Below are positions 1 to 9,087 of a stretch of 64,000 nt of DNA, piece by piece. Every line of letters starts with the position of its first letter. Positions within the stretch are counted from its first letter, which is position 1. The translations under genes and the position numbers were made by a program. The stretch lies in the NCBI RefSeq assembly GCF_008042035.1, contig NZ_RDBL01000006.1:1597166-1661165 (forward strand). Reading direction: 5' to 3'. This DNA is from Streptomyces sp. col6. Its GTDB lineage: Bacteria; Actinomycetota; Actinomycetes; Streptomycetales; Streptomycetaceae. Under the pieces are notes generated by a model. That model was not told where the DNA came from. It searched no databases and saw only the letters and a list, made by a program, of their open reading frames with translations.

Positions 1-1
1 C

Positions 2-2266
2 GCGCACACCCCGGTCCCGGGTGGCGCCGCGCCCACCGCCGACTGGCTCGACGCGCCACGCCCCGAGGCCGGCCCCGGCATCTGGCGGTACCGCTTCGTG
101 CCCCGGCCCGCCGAGCGCACGTCCCGCCCCTCGCTGGTGGGCCCCGCCGCCACCCTCGTCCTCTGGCTCCTGCTGTGGCTGCTGCTCACCGAACGCAGCG
201 TCCCCTACGTCAGCAAGCCGATCGAGATCATCACCGGCCCCGAGTGGTGGTCCTTCGGCGGGCTCAGGGAGGACGCGCCCGCCCTCGTCGTCAACTCCAC
301 GACCCTCTACTACCAGGTCCTCATCCTCGGCCTCGGCTTCTGGGCCGCCCGGGTCGGCGGCTGGGCGGTCGTCTTCCGCCACTTCACCGGTCCGAACTTC
401 GCCCGCGCCCGGCTCGTGCTCACCCTGGGCGGCGCGCTGCTCACCCTGTGGCTCGTCTGGACGCGCAAGGTCCCCCTCGCCGACCTCGTCTTCCCCGCGG
501 TCCCCACCAGCTGGATGCAGGGCGGCGGCAACCAGTACGCCGCCCTGCTCGTCGCGCTCGTCCTGTACGCCCTGATCGCCTCGGCCATCGTCTGGCCCTT
601 CGCCCGGACCGGCCACTGGTCGACGGAGCTGGGCCCGTTCCTGCGCCGCGAGCCCGCCCCGCAGGAGCCGTCCGCGGCCCCCGACCCGGAGGACGGCCCC
701 CCGCGCGCGCAGTGGCCCGAGCTGCGCGCCGCCGGCTCCACCGACGCCGCCGAGGCGCTGACCGCCGCCGTGTACGCGGGCCGGCTGAACGACGTGGACT
801 GCGTACGGCTGCGCCACGCCTGGACCGGGGCGCGCGGCCGCCCCGACCGGCTGGCGTCCTTCACCGACACCGTGCTCCGCAAGGGCGCCGACGCCTATCT
901 GCACCCCTCCGGCCTGCGGGACGTGCCCCGGCGCACCGCCACCCACGACCCGCTGACCGGCCAGGTCCGGATCGGGGAGTGCGCCGACGACCCGCGCAAC
1001 CCCTACCCGCGCCGGGGCTCCGGCCTGGCCCTCGAACCCGCCGCGCTCGGCACCTCCCTGCTGGCCGTCGGCCCGCCCGGCTCCGGCAAGACGGACCGGG
1101 TCGTCGCGCCCGTCGTCGAGGCCCTCGCCCTGCGGGCGCTCACCGGACAGGCCGCGGTGCTCGCCGTCGGCGGTGCGGGCGGTGCGCTCGGCCCGGACGA
1201 CGCCTACGACGTGGTCATCCGGATCGGCGACCCCGCGTCCCTGCACGACTTCGACCTGTACGGCGGCACGAGCGACCCCGACGAGGCGGCGGCGGCCCTC
1301 GCGGAGGGACTCGCCGGGGACATCCCCACCCTGGACACCCGCCGCGCGGCCACCGCGCTCGGCCAGCTGCTCGGCCCGTTCCGTGCCGTCCACGCCCGCT
1401 TCCCGTCCGTTCCCGAACTCCGCGAACTCCTGGAGGGCTCCGCCGCCGCGCTGGGCAGTCTGCGCCAGACCCTGGAGACCGGGGGACACCACGCGATGCT
1501 GCGCGAACTGGAGGCCAGGGCCCGCCAGGCGGGCTCCGCCGCCGACCCGGCCGCCGTCCTGGCGGACCGGATCGCCACGCTCGACCGCCCCGCCTTCGCC
1601 GGCTTCTTCGCCACCGGTGAGGACGCCCGCCCCTTCTCCCTGCGCTCCCTGGGCCGGCACCCGCTGCGGGTCCGCGTCGACCTGCCCGAGCGTGTCCACG
1701 CCGAGGCGTCCCGCGTCCTGGCCCGTCTGGTGCTCGCCCAGTTCAACGCCGTCGCCGCCGCCCGCACCGACCGCTCCCTGTTCGTCTGCCTCGTCCTCGA
1801 CGACGCCACCCACACCGTCACCGCCGACACCGTCCGGGGCATCCGGCGGCTGCGGTCCGTCAACGCCGGGGCGGTCCTCGCCCTGCGCACCCTGGACGAC
1901 GTGCCCGAGGGACTGCACGCGGCACTGCTCGGGGCGTTCGGCTGCACCATGGTCTTCCCCGGCCTCACCACCTGGGACGGCAAGCGCTTCGCGGAGGCCT
2001 GGGGCAAGGAGTGGGTGGAGGTCCGCGAGGTCGCCCAGCACGGGGTCTTCGCCGACCAGCCGCTCACTCGCGCCCTGCACTCCCTGCGCAAGATGGCCAC
2101 CGGCAAGGCCGTGACCACGGACGCGGTGACCGTGCGCCAGGTCGAACGGGAGCGCTGGTCCGCCTCCGCCCTCGCCTACGAACTGCCGCCCGGCCACGCG
2201 GTGCTCTCGCTGACCACGGTCGGCGGCGAGCACATGCCCCCGCTGCTCGTGCGGCTGGCCGGCTGA
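2..2266 (+). CDS. ATP/GTP-binding membrane protein, 5' end cut by window edge
   Basis: The reading frame is open to the first bases of the window, so the true start probably lies outside it; a GTG at 98 is the first usable internal start and would give 722 residues. Counting from that GTG, four hydrophobic segments (about residues 14-30, 70-90, 104-120 and 145-166) are followed by a soluble region with a clear Walker A motif, GPPGSGKT, near residues 324-331. The layout of N-terminal membrane helices plus a P-loop domain resembles TraG/VirD4- or FtsK-like ATPases, and such proteins are usually named only ATP/GTP-binding protein in Streptomyces. I see no conjugation genes beside it. The substrate and role are unknown. 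It ends 135 bases before the PucR-type regulator. Confidence 0.8.
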   Translation, partial: AHTPVPGGAAPTADWLDAPRPEAGPGIWRYRFVPRPAERTSRPSLVGPAATLVLWLLLWLLLTERSVPYVSKPIEIITGPEWWSFGGLREDAPALVVNSTTLYYQVLILGLGFWAARVGGWAVVFRHFTGPNFARARLVLTLGGALLTLWLVWTRKVPLADLVFPAVPTSWMQGGGNQYAALLVALVLYALIASAIVWPFARTGHWSTELGPFLRREPAPQEPSAAPDPEDGPPRAQWPELRAAGSTDAAEALTAAVYAGRLNDVDCVRLRHAWTGARGRPDRLASFTDTVLRKGADAYLHPSGLRDVPRRTATHDPLTGQVRIGECADDPRNPYPRRGSGLALEPAALGTSLLAVGPPGSGKTDRVVAPVVEALALRALTGQAAVLAVGGAGGALGPDDAYDVVIRIGDPASLHDFDLYGGTSDPDEAAAALAEGLAGDIPTLDTRRAATALGQLLGPFRAVHARFPSVPELRELLEGSAAALGSLRQTLETGGHHAMLRELEARARQAGSAADPAAVLADRIATLDRPAFAGFFATGEDARPFSLRSLGRHPLRVRVDLPERVHAEASRVLARLVLAQFNAVAAARTDRSLFVCLVLDDATHTVTADTVRGIRRLRSVNAGAVLALRTLDDVPEGLHAALLGAFGCTMVFPGLTTWDGKRFAEAWGKEWVEVREVAQHGVFADQPLTRALHSLRKMATGKAVTTDAVTVRQVERERWSASALAYELPPGHAVLSLTTVGGEHMPPLLVRLAG

Positions 2267-2312
2267 CGGCGGGGCCGGGACGGAAGGGGCGGGAGCGGCG
2301 CGAGTGGCTGCG

Positions 2313-2342
2313 GTGACAGGGACTCTGCCACCCTGGCAGAAT
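2313..2342 (+). promoter_or_regulatory. Candidate promoter with overlapping inverted repeat ahead of the PucR-type regulator
   Basis: GTGACA (2313-2318) and CAGAAT (2337-2342) are 18 bases apart and could be -35 and -10 elements. The spacer and -10 contain a perfect 7-base inverted repeat, TCTGCCA/TGGCAGA, separated by three bases (2324-2340). A palindrome in that position is typical of an autoregulatory operator. The call is based on pattern only. Confidence 0.45.
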
Positions 2343-2401
2343 CGAAGTGAGCCGTTCATACGGGACGGCGAAATCGCCCCCTGCCGAAGGCTCTCCTCCC
2401 C

Positions 2402-3970
2402 ATGCCGCCCACGCTCGCCTCGCTCGTCCAGCACTCGGCGCTCAGACTCACGGTGCGCGCGGGGGCGGACCGCCTCGACACACCGGTGCGCTGGGCGCAC
2501 GCCAGCGAGCTGACCGACCCCGTCCCCTATATGGAGGGCGGCGAACTGCTGCTGGTCACCGCGACCAACCTGGACGCGGAGAACCCGGAGGCGATGGGCC
2601 GCTATGTGCGCCGGCTGGCCGGCGCCGGGGTCGCCGGGCTCGGCTTCGCCGTCGGGGTCAACTACGACGAGGTGCCCCGGCCTCTGATCGGGGCCGCCGA
2701 GGAAGCGGGCCTGCCGCTGCTCGAAGTGCCCCGCCGCACCCCGTTCATCGCCATCGCCAAGGCCGTCTCCTCGCAGATCGCCGCCGATCAGTACCGGGCC
2801 GTGACCGCCGGCTTCGAGGCGCAGCGGGAGCTGACGAGCGCAGCACTCGCCGGGGACGGCCCCGACGCGCTCCTGGCCCGCCTCGCCGCCCACGTCAACG
2901 GCTGGGCCGCCCTCTACGACGCCGCCGGGGCCGTCGTGGCCGCCGCCCCCGACTGGGCGGCCCGCCGTGCCGCCCGGCTCACCCCGGAGGTGGAGCGGCT
3001 GCGCGCCCGCCCGGCCCCGGCCAGCATGGTCGTCGGCGACACCGACGACCGCGTCGAACTCCAGTCCCTGGGCACCGGCCGCAGGGTCCGCGGCGCCCTG
3101 GCCGTCGGCACCGGAGCGGCCCTCGGCACCGCCGAGCGGTACGCCGTGCACTCCGCGGTCGCCCTGCTCACCCTCACCACCGCCCGCTCCCGCGCCCTCC
3201 AGGGCGCCGAACAGCGTCTCGGCGCTGCGGTCCTGCGGATGCTCCTCGCCGGCCAGCCCGATCACGCCCGCGCCGTCGCCGGGGACCTCTACGGCGGGCT
3301 GCTCGACGCCCCGTTCCGGCTGCTCATCGCCGAGGCGCCGGACCCGTCCGCCACGGCGTTGCTGGCCGACGCCATGGACACCGCCGCCGACCGGTCCGGC
3401 GAGACCCTGCTGATGGTGCCCGAGGGCGGACGCCTGCTGGTGCTGGCAGCCGACGGTGGCGAGGCGGTGGCCGCCTGCGCGGCGTACGCCCGAGCGCAGG
3501 ACGATCTGACCCCGCGCGAGCCGGCCGCCGCCCAGGACACCGATGTCGTCGTGGGCATGTCCGCCCCGGCCGGCCCGGTCGCCGTGTCCGCCGCGTACAA
3601 GCAGGCCGAACAGGCCCTCTCGGTGGCCCGCCGCCGGGGCAGGGCCCTGGTCGAGCACGCGGAACTGGCCACCGGGTCCGTGCTGCCGCTGCTCGCGGAC
3701 GACGCGGTCCGGGCCTTCGCCGACGGCATGCTGCGCGCGCTGTACGAACACGACGCCAAGGGCCGGGGCGACCTGGTCGCCTCCGTACGGGCATGGCTCT
3801 CGCACCACGGGCAGTGGGACGCGGCCGCCGCCGACCTCGGAGTGCACCGGCACACCCTGCGCTACCGGATGCGGCGGGTGGAGGAGATCCTCGGCCGCTC
3901 GCTGGACGACCCGGACGTCCGCATGGAGCTGTGGCTCGCCCTGAAGGTCACCACACCCCCTGGCCAATAA
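2402..3970 (+). CDS. PucR-family transcriptional regulator
   Basis: This 522-residue protein starts at ATG 2402. The N-terminal ~150 residues match the PucR/purine-catabolism sensor domain (for example ASELTDPVPYMEGGELLL). The middle resembles the GGDEF-like region of this family. The C-terminus holds the PucR helix-turn-helix (GVHRHTLRYRMRRVEEILG), and the length is usual for the family. PucR-type proteins often control nearby catabolic genes; the following genes, an aldehyde dehydrogenase and an acyl-CoA dehydrogenase on the same strand, are plausible targets. A palindrome overlapping its own candidate promoter suggests autoregulation. The effector is unknown. Confidence 0.9.
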   Translation: MPPTLASLVQHSALRLTVRAGADRLDTPVRWAHASELTDPVPYMEGGELLLVTATNLDAENPEAMGRYVRRLAGAGVAGLGFAVGVNYDEVPRPLIGAAEEAGLPLLEVPRRTPFIAIAKAVSSQIAADQYRAVTAGFEAQRELTSAALAGDGPDALLARLAAHVNGWAALYDAAGAVVAAAPDWAARRAARLTPEVERLRARPAPASMVVGDTDDRVELQSLGTGRRVRGALAVGTGAALGTAERYAVHSAVALLTLTTARSRALQGAEQRLGAAVLRMLLAGQPDHARAVAGDLYGGLLDAPFRLLIAEAPDPSATALLADAMDTAADRSGETLLMVPEGGRLLVLAADGGEAVAACAAYARAQDDLTPREPAAAQDTDVVVGMSAPAGPVAVSAAYKQAEQALSVARRRGRALVEHAELATGSVLPLLADDAVRAFADGMLRALYEHDAKGRGDLVASVRAWLSHHGQWDAAAADLGVHRHTLRYRMRRVEEILGRSLDDPDVRMELWLALKVTTPPGQ

Positions 3971-4077
3971 GGCGCACCCGGGTCGCGGTCCGCTCCACGC
4001 CGGACAAACGCCAGGCGACCTCCCCGGCCCTACCGTGGGGGCGGACACACCCCACGTCATCGAAGGGCCGGAACGCC

Positions 4078-5523
4078 ATGACCTCCACCCACGCCTTCTG
4101 GCTGGCCGGCCGCCAGGCCACCGGCGAGGAAAGCTTCGACGTCACCAACTCCTGGGACGGGCGCCTCGTCGGCACGGTCTCCGTCCCGACCGAGGCCCAG
4201 GTCGAGGAGGCCGTCGCCGCCGCGCACGCCGTGCGCGAGGAGTTCGCCGCGACCCCGGCCCACGTCCGCGCCGCCGCGCTGGACCACGTGGCCCGCCGGC
4301 TGGCCGAGCGCACCGAGGAGATCGCCCAGCTGATCTCCGCCGAGAACGGCAAGCCCATCAAGTGGGCGCGCGGCGAGGTCGGGCGCGCCGTGTCCGTCTT
4401 CCGCTTCGCCTCCGAGGAGGCCCGCCGGTTCAACAGCGGCGAGGCCCAGCGCCTGGACACCGACGCCGGCGGCACCGGCCGGCTCGGCCTGACCCGGCGC
4501 TTTCCGCGCGGCACCGTCCTCGGCATCGCGCCCTTCAACTTCCCGCTGAACCTCAGCGCCCACAAGGTCGCCCCGGCCATCGCCGTCGGCGTCCCGATCA
4601 TCCTGAAGCCCGCCCCGGCGACCCCGCTCTCCTCGCTGATCCTGGGCGAGCTGCTGGCCGAGACGGACCTGCCGGCCGGCTCCTGGTCCGTTCTCACGGT
4701 GCCCAACGACCGGATGCCCGCCCTCGTCCAGGACGAGCGGCTGCCGGTGATCTCCTTCACCGGGTCCGCCCCCGTCGGCTACGCGATCATGGACTCGGTG
4801 CCCCGTAAGCACTGCACGCTGGAACTCGGCGGCAACGGCGCCGCCGTCGTGCTCGGCGACTACGCCTCCGACGAGGACCTGGACTGGGCCGCGACCCGCA
4901 TCGCGACCTTCTCCAACTACCAGGGCGGCCAGTCCTGCATCTCGGTGCAGCGCGTCATCGTGGACGCGGCCGTCCACGACCGGCTGCTGCCGAGGATCGT
5001 CGCCGCCGTGGAGGCCCAGGTCACCGGCGACCCGTCCGACCCTGCCACCGAGGTCGGTCCGCTCGTGGACGAGGCCGCCGCCCGGCGCGTCGAGTCCTGG
5101 GTCGACGAGGCCGTCGCCGCCGGGGCCCAGCTCCTCGCGGGCGGCAAGCGCGACGGGTCGACGTATGCGCCGACCGTCCTCGCCGACCTGCCCGACGGCG
5201 TCACCCTCGCCACCGAGGAGGTCTTCGGACCGGTCCTTTCGGTGCAGAAGGTGAACGGCGAGACCGAGGCGTTCGCCGCCGTCAACGCCTCGCAGTACGG
5301 GCTCCAGGCGGGCGTGTTCACCCATGACATCCAGGCCGCCTTCCGCGCCCACCGCGCGCTGGAGGTCGGCGGCGTGATCATCGGCGACGTCCCCTCGTAC
5401 CGCGCCGACCAGATGCCGTACGGCGGTGCCAAGCAGTCCGGCGTGGGCCGCGAGGGCGTCCGCTACGCGATGGACGACTACACCTACGAGCGCGTCCTCG
5501 TCCTCACCGGCCTCGCCCTCTGA
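4078..5523 (+). CDS. NAD(P)-dependent aldehyde dehydrogenase
   Basis: The protein has 481 residues from ATG 4078. ALDH-superfamily hallmarks are present: PFNFP with the oxyanion Asn near 154, Lys177 in ILKPAP for cofactor binding, the general-base Glu249 in LELGG, and the nucleophile Cys287 in GGQSCISVQRV. The family oxidises an aldehyde to an acid (or acyl-CoA) using NAD(P)+. The sequence recalls the succinate-semialdehyde and non-phosphorylating glyceraldehyde-3-phosphate dehydrogenase group, but the substrate cannot be read from it. The frame continues far upstream as an artefact of high GC; ATG 4078 lies after the regulator stop (3970) and immediately before the conserved domain. It is probably controlled by the upstream PucR-type regulator. 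Confidence 0.92.
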   Translation: MTSTHAFWLAGRQATGEESFDVTNSWDGRLVGTVSVPTEAQVEEAVAAAHAVREEFAATPAHVRAAALDHVARRLAERTEEIAQLISAENGKPIKWARGEVGRAVSVFRFASEEARRFNSGEAQRLDTDAGGTGRLGLTRRFPRGTVLGIAPFNFPLNLSAHKVAPAIAVGVPIILKPAPATPLSSLILGELLAETDLPAGSWSVLTVPNDRMPALVQDERLPVISFTGSAPVGYAIMDSVPRKHCTLELGGNGAAVVLGDYASDEDLDWAATRIATFSNYQGGQSCISVQRVIVDAAVHDRLLPRIVAAVEAQVTGDPSDPATEVGPLVDEAAARRVESWVDEAVAAGAQLLAGGKRDGSTYAPTVLADLPDGVTLATEEVFGPVLSVQKVNGETEAFAAVNASQYGLQAGVFTHDIQAAFRAHRALEVGGVIIGDVPSYRADQMPYGGAKQSGVGREGVRYAMDDYTYERVLVLTGLAL

Positions 5524-5728
5524 CACTCACGCGGACGCATGCCGCATCCGGCGGCGGGCACTGGAGTGGCGGCCGACCCGATCGGCGCCCCGAGGCTGGT
5601 CGGGGCGGCCGTAATCGGGTACATACGGACGAGTAGAACCGGACAGGTACGCACGGCTCACGGCCCCCCGGGGCCGCCCGTGCGCCTGCCGGGTCCACCC
5701 ACCCGACGACGCGGCGAGGTGAGCCCTC

Positions 5729-7675
5729 ATGTCCGCTCCATCCGCACAACAGCCCACGCCCAAGGTGACCGAACGCGAAGCGCGCCAGGTGGCCGAGGAC
5801 GCGCGGGAACGGGACTGGCGCAAACCCAGTTTCGCCAAGGAACTCTTCCTGGGCCGCTTCCGCCTGGATCTGATCCACCCGCATCCGCAGCCCGCCGGCG
5901 AGGACGTCCGGCGCGGCGAGGAATTCCTCGCCCGGCTCCGCGAGTTCTGCGAGACCCGGGTCGACAGCGCCCTCATCGAACGCGAGGCGAGGATCCCCGA
6001 CGAGGTCGTCAACGGCCTCAAGGAACTCGGCGCGCTCGGCATGAAGATCGACGTCAAGTACGGCGGCCTCGGCCTGACCCAGGTTTACTACAACCGGGCC
6101 CTCGCCCTGGCCGGCTCCGCGAGCCCGGCGATCGGCGCGCTCCTCTCCGCCCACCAGTCCATCGGCGTGCCCCAGCCGCTGAAGACCTTCGGCACCCAGG
6201 AGCAGAAGGACACCTTCCTGCCCCGGCTGGCTCGTACGGACATCTCGGCGTTCCTCCTCACCGAGCCGGACGTGGGCTCCGACCCCGCGCGGCTCGCCAC
6301 CACCGCCGTCCGGGACGGGGACGACTACGTCCTCGACGGCGTGAAGCTGTGGACCACCAACGGTGTCGTCGCGGACCTGCTGGTCGTCATGGCACGCGTA
6401 CCGGAGTCGCCGGAGAGCAAGGGCGGCATCACCGCGTTCGTGGTCGAGGCGGACGCCCCCGGCATCACCGTCGAGCACCGCAACGCCTTCATGGGCCTGC
6501 GCGGCATCGAGAACGGCGTCACCCGCTTCCACCAGGTGCGCGTCCCGGCAGCGAACCGCATCGGGCCCGAGGGCTCCGGCCTCAAGATCGCCCTCACCAC
6601 GCTCAACACCGGGCGGCTCTCGCTGCCCGCGATGTGCGTCGGCTCCGGCAAGTGGTGCCTCAAGATCGCCCGAGAGTGGTCCGCCGTCCGCGAGCAGTGG
6701 GGCAGGCCGGTCGCCCGGCACGAGGCCGTCGGCTCCAAGATCGCCTTCATCGCCGCGACCACCTTCGCCCTCGAAGCCGTGGTCGACCTCTCCTCGCAGA
6801 TGGCCGACGAGGACCGCAACGACATCCGTATCGAAGCGGCGCTCGCCAAGCTGTACGGCTCCGAGATGGGCTGCCTGATCGCCGACGAACTGGTCCAGAT
6901 CCGCGGCGGACGCGGCTTCGAGACCGCCGCGTCCCTCGCCGCCCGGGGCGAACGGGCCGTGCCCGCCGAGCAGATGCTCCGCGACATGCGGATCAACCGG
7001 ATCTTCGAGGGCTCCACGGAGATCATGCACCTGCTGATCGCCCGGGAGGCCGTCGACGCCCACCTCAAGGTCGCCGGCGACATCATCGACCCCGACAAGC
7101 CGCTCTCCGCCAAGGCGAAGGCGGGCGCCAACGCGGCCGGCTTCTACGCCAAGTGGCTGCCGAAGCTCGTCGCGGGACCGGGGCAGCTCCCGACCACCTA
7201 CGCCGAGTTCAACCCGGCGGGCCACCCGGACCTGGCCACGCACCTGCGGTACGTCGAACGCGCCTCCCGCAAGCTCGCCCGCTCCACCTTCTACGCCATG
7301 TCCCGCTGGCAGGGCCGGATGGAGACCAAGCAGGGCTTCCTCGGCCGGATCGTCGACATCGGCGCGGAACTCTTCGCGATGAGCGCCGCCTGCGTCCGCG
7401 CCGAGCACCTGCGCGCCACGGACGAGCACGGCCGCGAGGCGTACCAGCTCGCCGACGCCTTCTGCCGCCAGGCCCGCATCCGCGTCGAGGAGCTGTTCAC
7501 CCGGCTCTGGTCCAACACCGACGACCTGGACCGGCGCGTCGTCGACGGTGTGCTGTCCGGCACGTACGGCTGGCTGGAGGAGGGCGTCGTCGACCCGAGC
7601 GGCGAGGGCCCCTGGATCGCCGACGCCACCCCGGGCCCGTCCACGAAGGACAACGTCCACCGGCCCATCCGCTGA
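5729..7675 (+). CDS. Acyl-CoA dehydrogenase, long (VLCAD-like) form
   Basis: At 648 residues from ATG 5729 this is much longer than the usual ~380-residue acyl-CoA dehydrogenase. The first two thirds carry the ACAD domains: FAD/substrate-binding signatures (LTEPDVGSDPARL, KLWTTNG) and, near the end of the core, RIFEGSTEIMHLL, where the Glu of FEG is the candidate catalytic base. About 200 further residues follow, as in very-long-chain ACADs and the ACAD9/10-type bacterial enzymes. The family does FAD-dependent alpha,beta-dehydrogenation of acyl-CoAs in beta-oxidation. About 205 bases separate it from the aldehyde dehydrogenase and a strong terminator follows, so it may be transcribed alone. 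Confidence 0.92.
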   Translation: MSAPSAQQPTPKVTEREARQVAEDARERDWRKPSFAKELFLGRFRLDLIHPHPQPAGEDVRRGEEFLARLREFCETRVDSALIEREARIPDEVVNGLKELGALGMKIDVKYGGLGLTQVYYNRALALAGSASPAIGALLSAHQSIGVPQPLKTFGTQEQKDTFLPRLARTDISAFLLTEPDVGSDPARLATTAVRDGDDYVLDGVKLWTTNGVVADLLVVMARVPESPESKGGITAFVVEADAPGITVEHRNAFMGLRGIENGVTRFHQVRVPAANRIGPEGSGLKIALTTLNTGRLSLPAMCVGSGKWCLKIAREWSAVREQWGRPVARHEAVGSKIAFIAATTFALEAVVDLSSQMADEDRNDIRIEAALAKLYGSEMGCLIADELVQIRGGRGFETAASLAARGERAVPAEQMLRDMRINRIFEGSTEIMHLLIAREAVDAHLKVAGDIIDPDKPLSAKAKAGANAAGFYAKWLPKLVAGPGQLPTTYAEFNPAGHPDLATHLRYVERASRKLARSTFYAMSRWQGRMETKQGFLGRIVDIGAELFAMSAACVRAEHLRATDEHGREAYQLADAFCRQARIRVEELFTRLWSNTDDLDRRVVDGVLSGTYGWLEEGVVDPSGEGPWIADATPGPSTKDNVHRPIR

Positions 7676-7701
7676 GCCACCGTTCCGGGCCACAGCGCAC
7701 C

Positions 7702-7734
7702 GCGGGGCGCGTCCAGTCGCTGGACGCGCCCCGC
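7702..7734 (+). terminator. Hairpin terminator after the acyl-CoA dehydrogenase
   Basis: A perfect 15-bp stem (7702-7716 with 7720-7734) with a 3-base loop lies 26 bases after the stop. No T-run follows, as is common for Streptomyces terminators. Confidence 0.8.
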
Positions 7735-7767
7735 CGCACGTCCCGGTCCACGGCAGGATGGACGCCC

Positions 7768-9003
7768 GTGACCGTCATCCATGTCCCCGGTTCCAAGTCC
7801 GTCACCGCGCGCGCCCTCTTCCTGGCCGCCGCCGCGAACGGCCGCAGCACGCTCGTACGCCCCCTCGCCTCCGACGACACCGAGGGGTTCGCCGCCGGGC
7901 TGACCGCGCTCGGCTACGAGGTCGGGCGGGAGGCCGAGGCCTGGCACCTCACCGGCCGCCCGGACGGGCCCGCCGCCGAAGAGGCCGACGTCTACTGCCG
8001 GGACGGGGCCACCACCGCGCGCTTCCTGCCGACCCTCGCGGCGGCCGGCGCCCGCGGCAGCTACCGCTTCGACGCCTCCGCGCAGATGCGCCGCCGCCCC
8101 CTCGCCCCGCTCACCGAGGCCCTGCGCACCCTCGGCGTCGACCTGCGCCACGAGGAGGCCGAGGGCCACCACCCGCTGCGCATCGAGGCGGCCGGCATCA
8201 AGGGCGGCGAACTCACCCTGGACGCCGGGCAGTCCAGCCAGTACCTCACCGCCCTGCTGATGCTCGGCCCGCTCACGGAGACCGGGCTGCGGATCACCGT
8301 CACCGACCTTGTCTCGGCGCCCTACATCGAGATCACCCTCGCGATGATGCGCTCCTTCGGCGTCGAGGTCACCCGCAGCGGCCCCGGCGACACCGTCTTC
8401 ACCGTGCCGCCGGGCGGCTACCGCGCCGCCACCTACGCCGTCGAACCCGACGCCTCCACCGCGAGCTACTTCTTCGCCGCGGCGGCCCTCACCGGCCGCG
8501 AGATCACCGTCCCCGGACTCGGTAAGGGCGCGCTCCAGGGCGACCTGCGCTTCACCGACGTGCTGCGCCGCATGGGCGCCGACGTGCACATGACCGCCGA
8601 CTCCACCACGGTCCGCTCCACCGGCACCCTGAGCGGCCTGACCGTCAACATGCGTGACATCTCCGACACCATGCCCACGCTCGCCGCGATCGCCCCCTTC
8701 GCCTCGGGGCCCGTACGCATCGAGGACGTCGGCAACACCCGCGTGAAGGAGTGCGACCGGCTGGAGGCGTGCGCGGACAACCTGCGGCGCATGGGCATCA
8801 CGGTCACCACGGGCCCCGACTGGATCGAGATCCTGCCCGGCACGCCCCTGCCGGTGGAGATCGAGACCCACGGCGACCACCGCATCGTGATGTCCTTCGC
8901 CGTCACCGGCCTGCGCACCCCCGGCATCACGTTCGACGACCCCGGCTGCGTGCGCAAGACGTTCCCCGGCTTCCACGAGGCGTTCGCCGCCGCCACCGGC
9001 TGA
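7768..9003 (+). CDS. aroA: EPSP synthase (3-phosphoshikimate 1-carboxyvinyltransferase) paralogue
   Basis: The protein has 411 residues from GTG 7768. The family joins phosphoenolpyruvate to shikimate-3-phosphate in aromatic amino acid synthesis. Seen here: PGSKSVTAR (Lys10, Ser11, Arg15), SSQYLTALLM, the catalytic-Asp motif DISDTMPTLA, RVKECDRLEA and HGDHRIVMSF. The loop that reads GNAGTAMR in E. coli reads RDGATTAR (residues 78-85), so the Asn94 equivalent is Asp79 and the Gly96 equivalent is Ala81. The start lies right before the first catalytic motif, giving a short N-terminus. No other aro gene is nearby. Streptomyces usually carry a more conventional aroA elsewhere, so this may be a second, divergent copy. 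The enzyme family is secure; the exact substrate is less so. Confidence 0.82.
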   Translation: MTVIHVPGSKSVTARALFLAAAANGRSTLVRPLASDDTEGFAAGLTALGYEVGREAEAWHLTGRPDGPAAEEADVYCRDGATTARFLPTLAAAGARGSYRFDASAQMRRRPLAPLTEALRTLGVDLRHEEAEGHHPLRIEAAGIKGGELTLDAGQSSQYLTALLMLGPLTETGLRITVTDLVSAPYIEITLAMMRSFGVEVTRSGPGDTVFTVPPGGYRAATYAVEPDASTASYFFAAAALTGREITVPGLGKGALQGDLRFTDVLRRMGADVHMTADSTTVRSTGTLSGLTVNMRDISDTMPTLAAIAPFASGPVRIEDVGNTRVKECDRLEACADNLRRMGITVTTGPDWIEILPGTPLPVEIETHGDHRIVMSFAVTGLRTPGITFDDPGCVRKTFPGFHEAFAAATG

Positions 9004-9011
9004 GGCGGGGC

Positions 9012-9058
9012 GCGGGGACGGGACACGAGCGGCGCGATCCGGGACGCCCTGTCCCCGC
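9012..9058 (+). terminator. Possible terminator after the EPSPS paralogue
   Basis: GCGGGGAC (9012-9019) pairs with GTCCCCGC (9051-9058) around a long GC-rich loop that can extend the pairing. It is weaker than other terminators in the window. Confidence 0.45.
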
Positions 9059-9087
9059 ACACGGAACGAGCGGCGACAATGGGGGCC

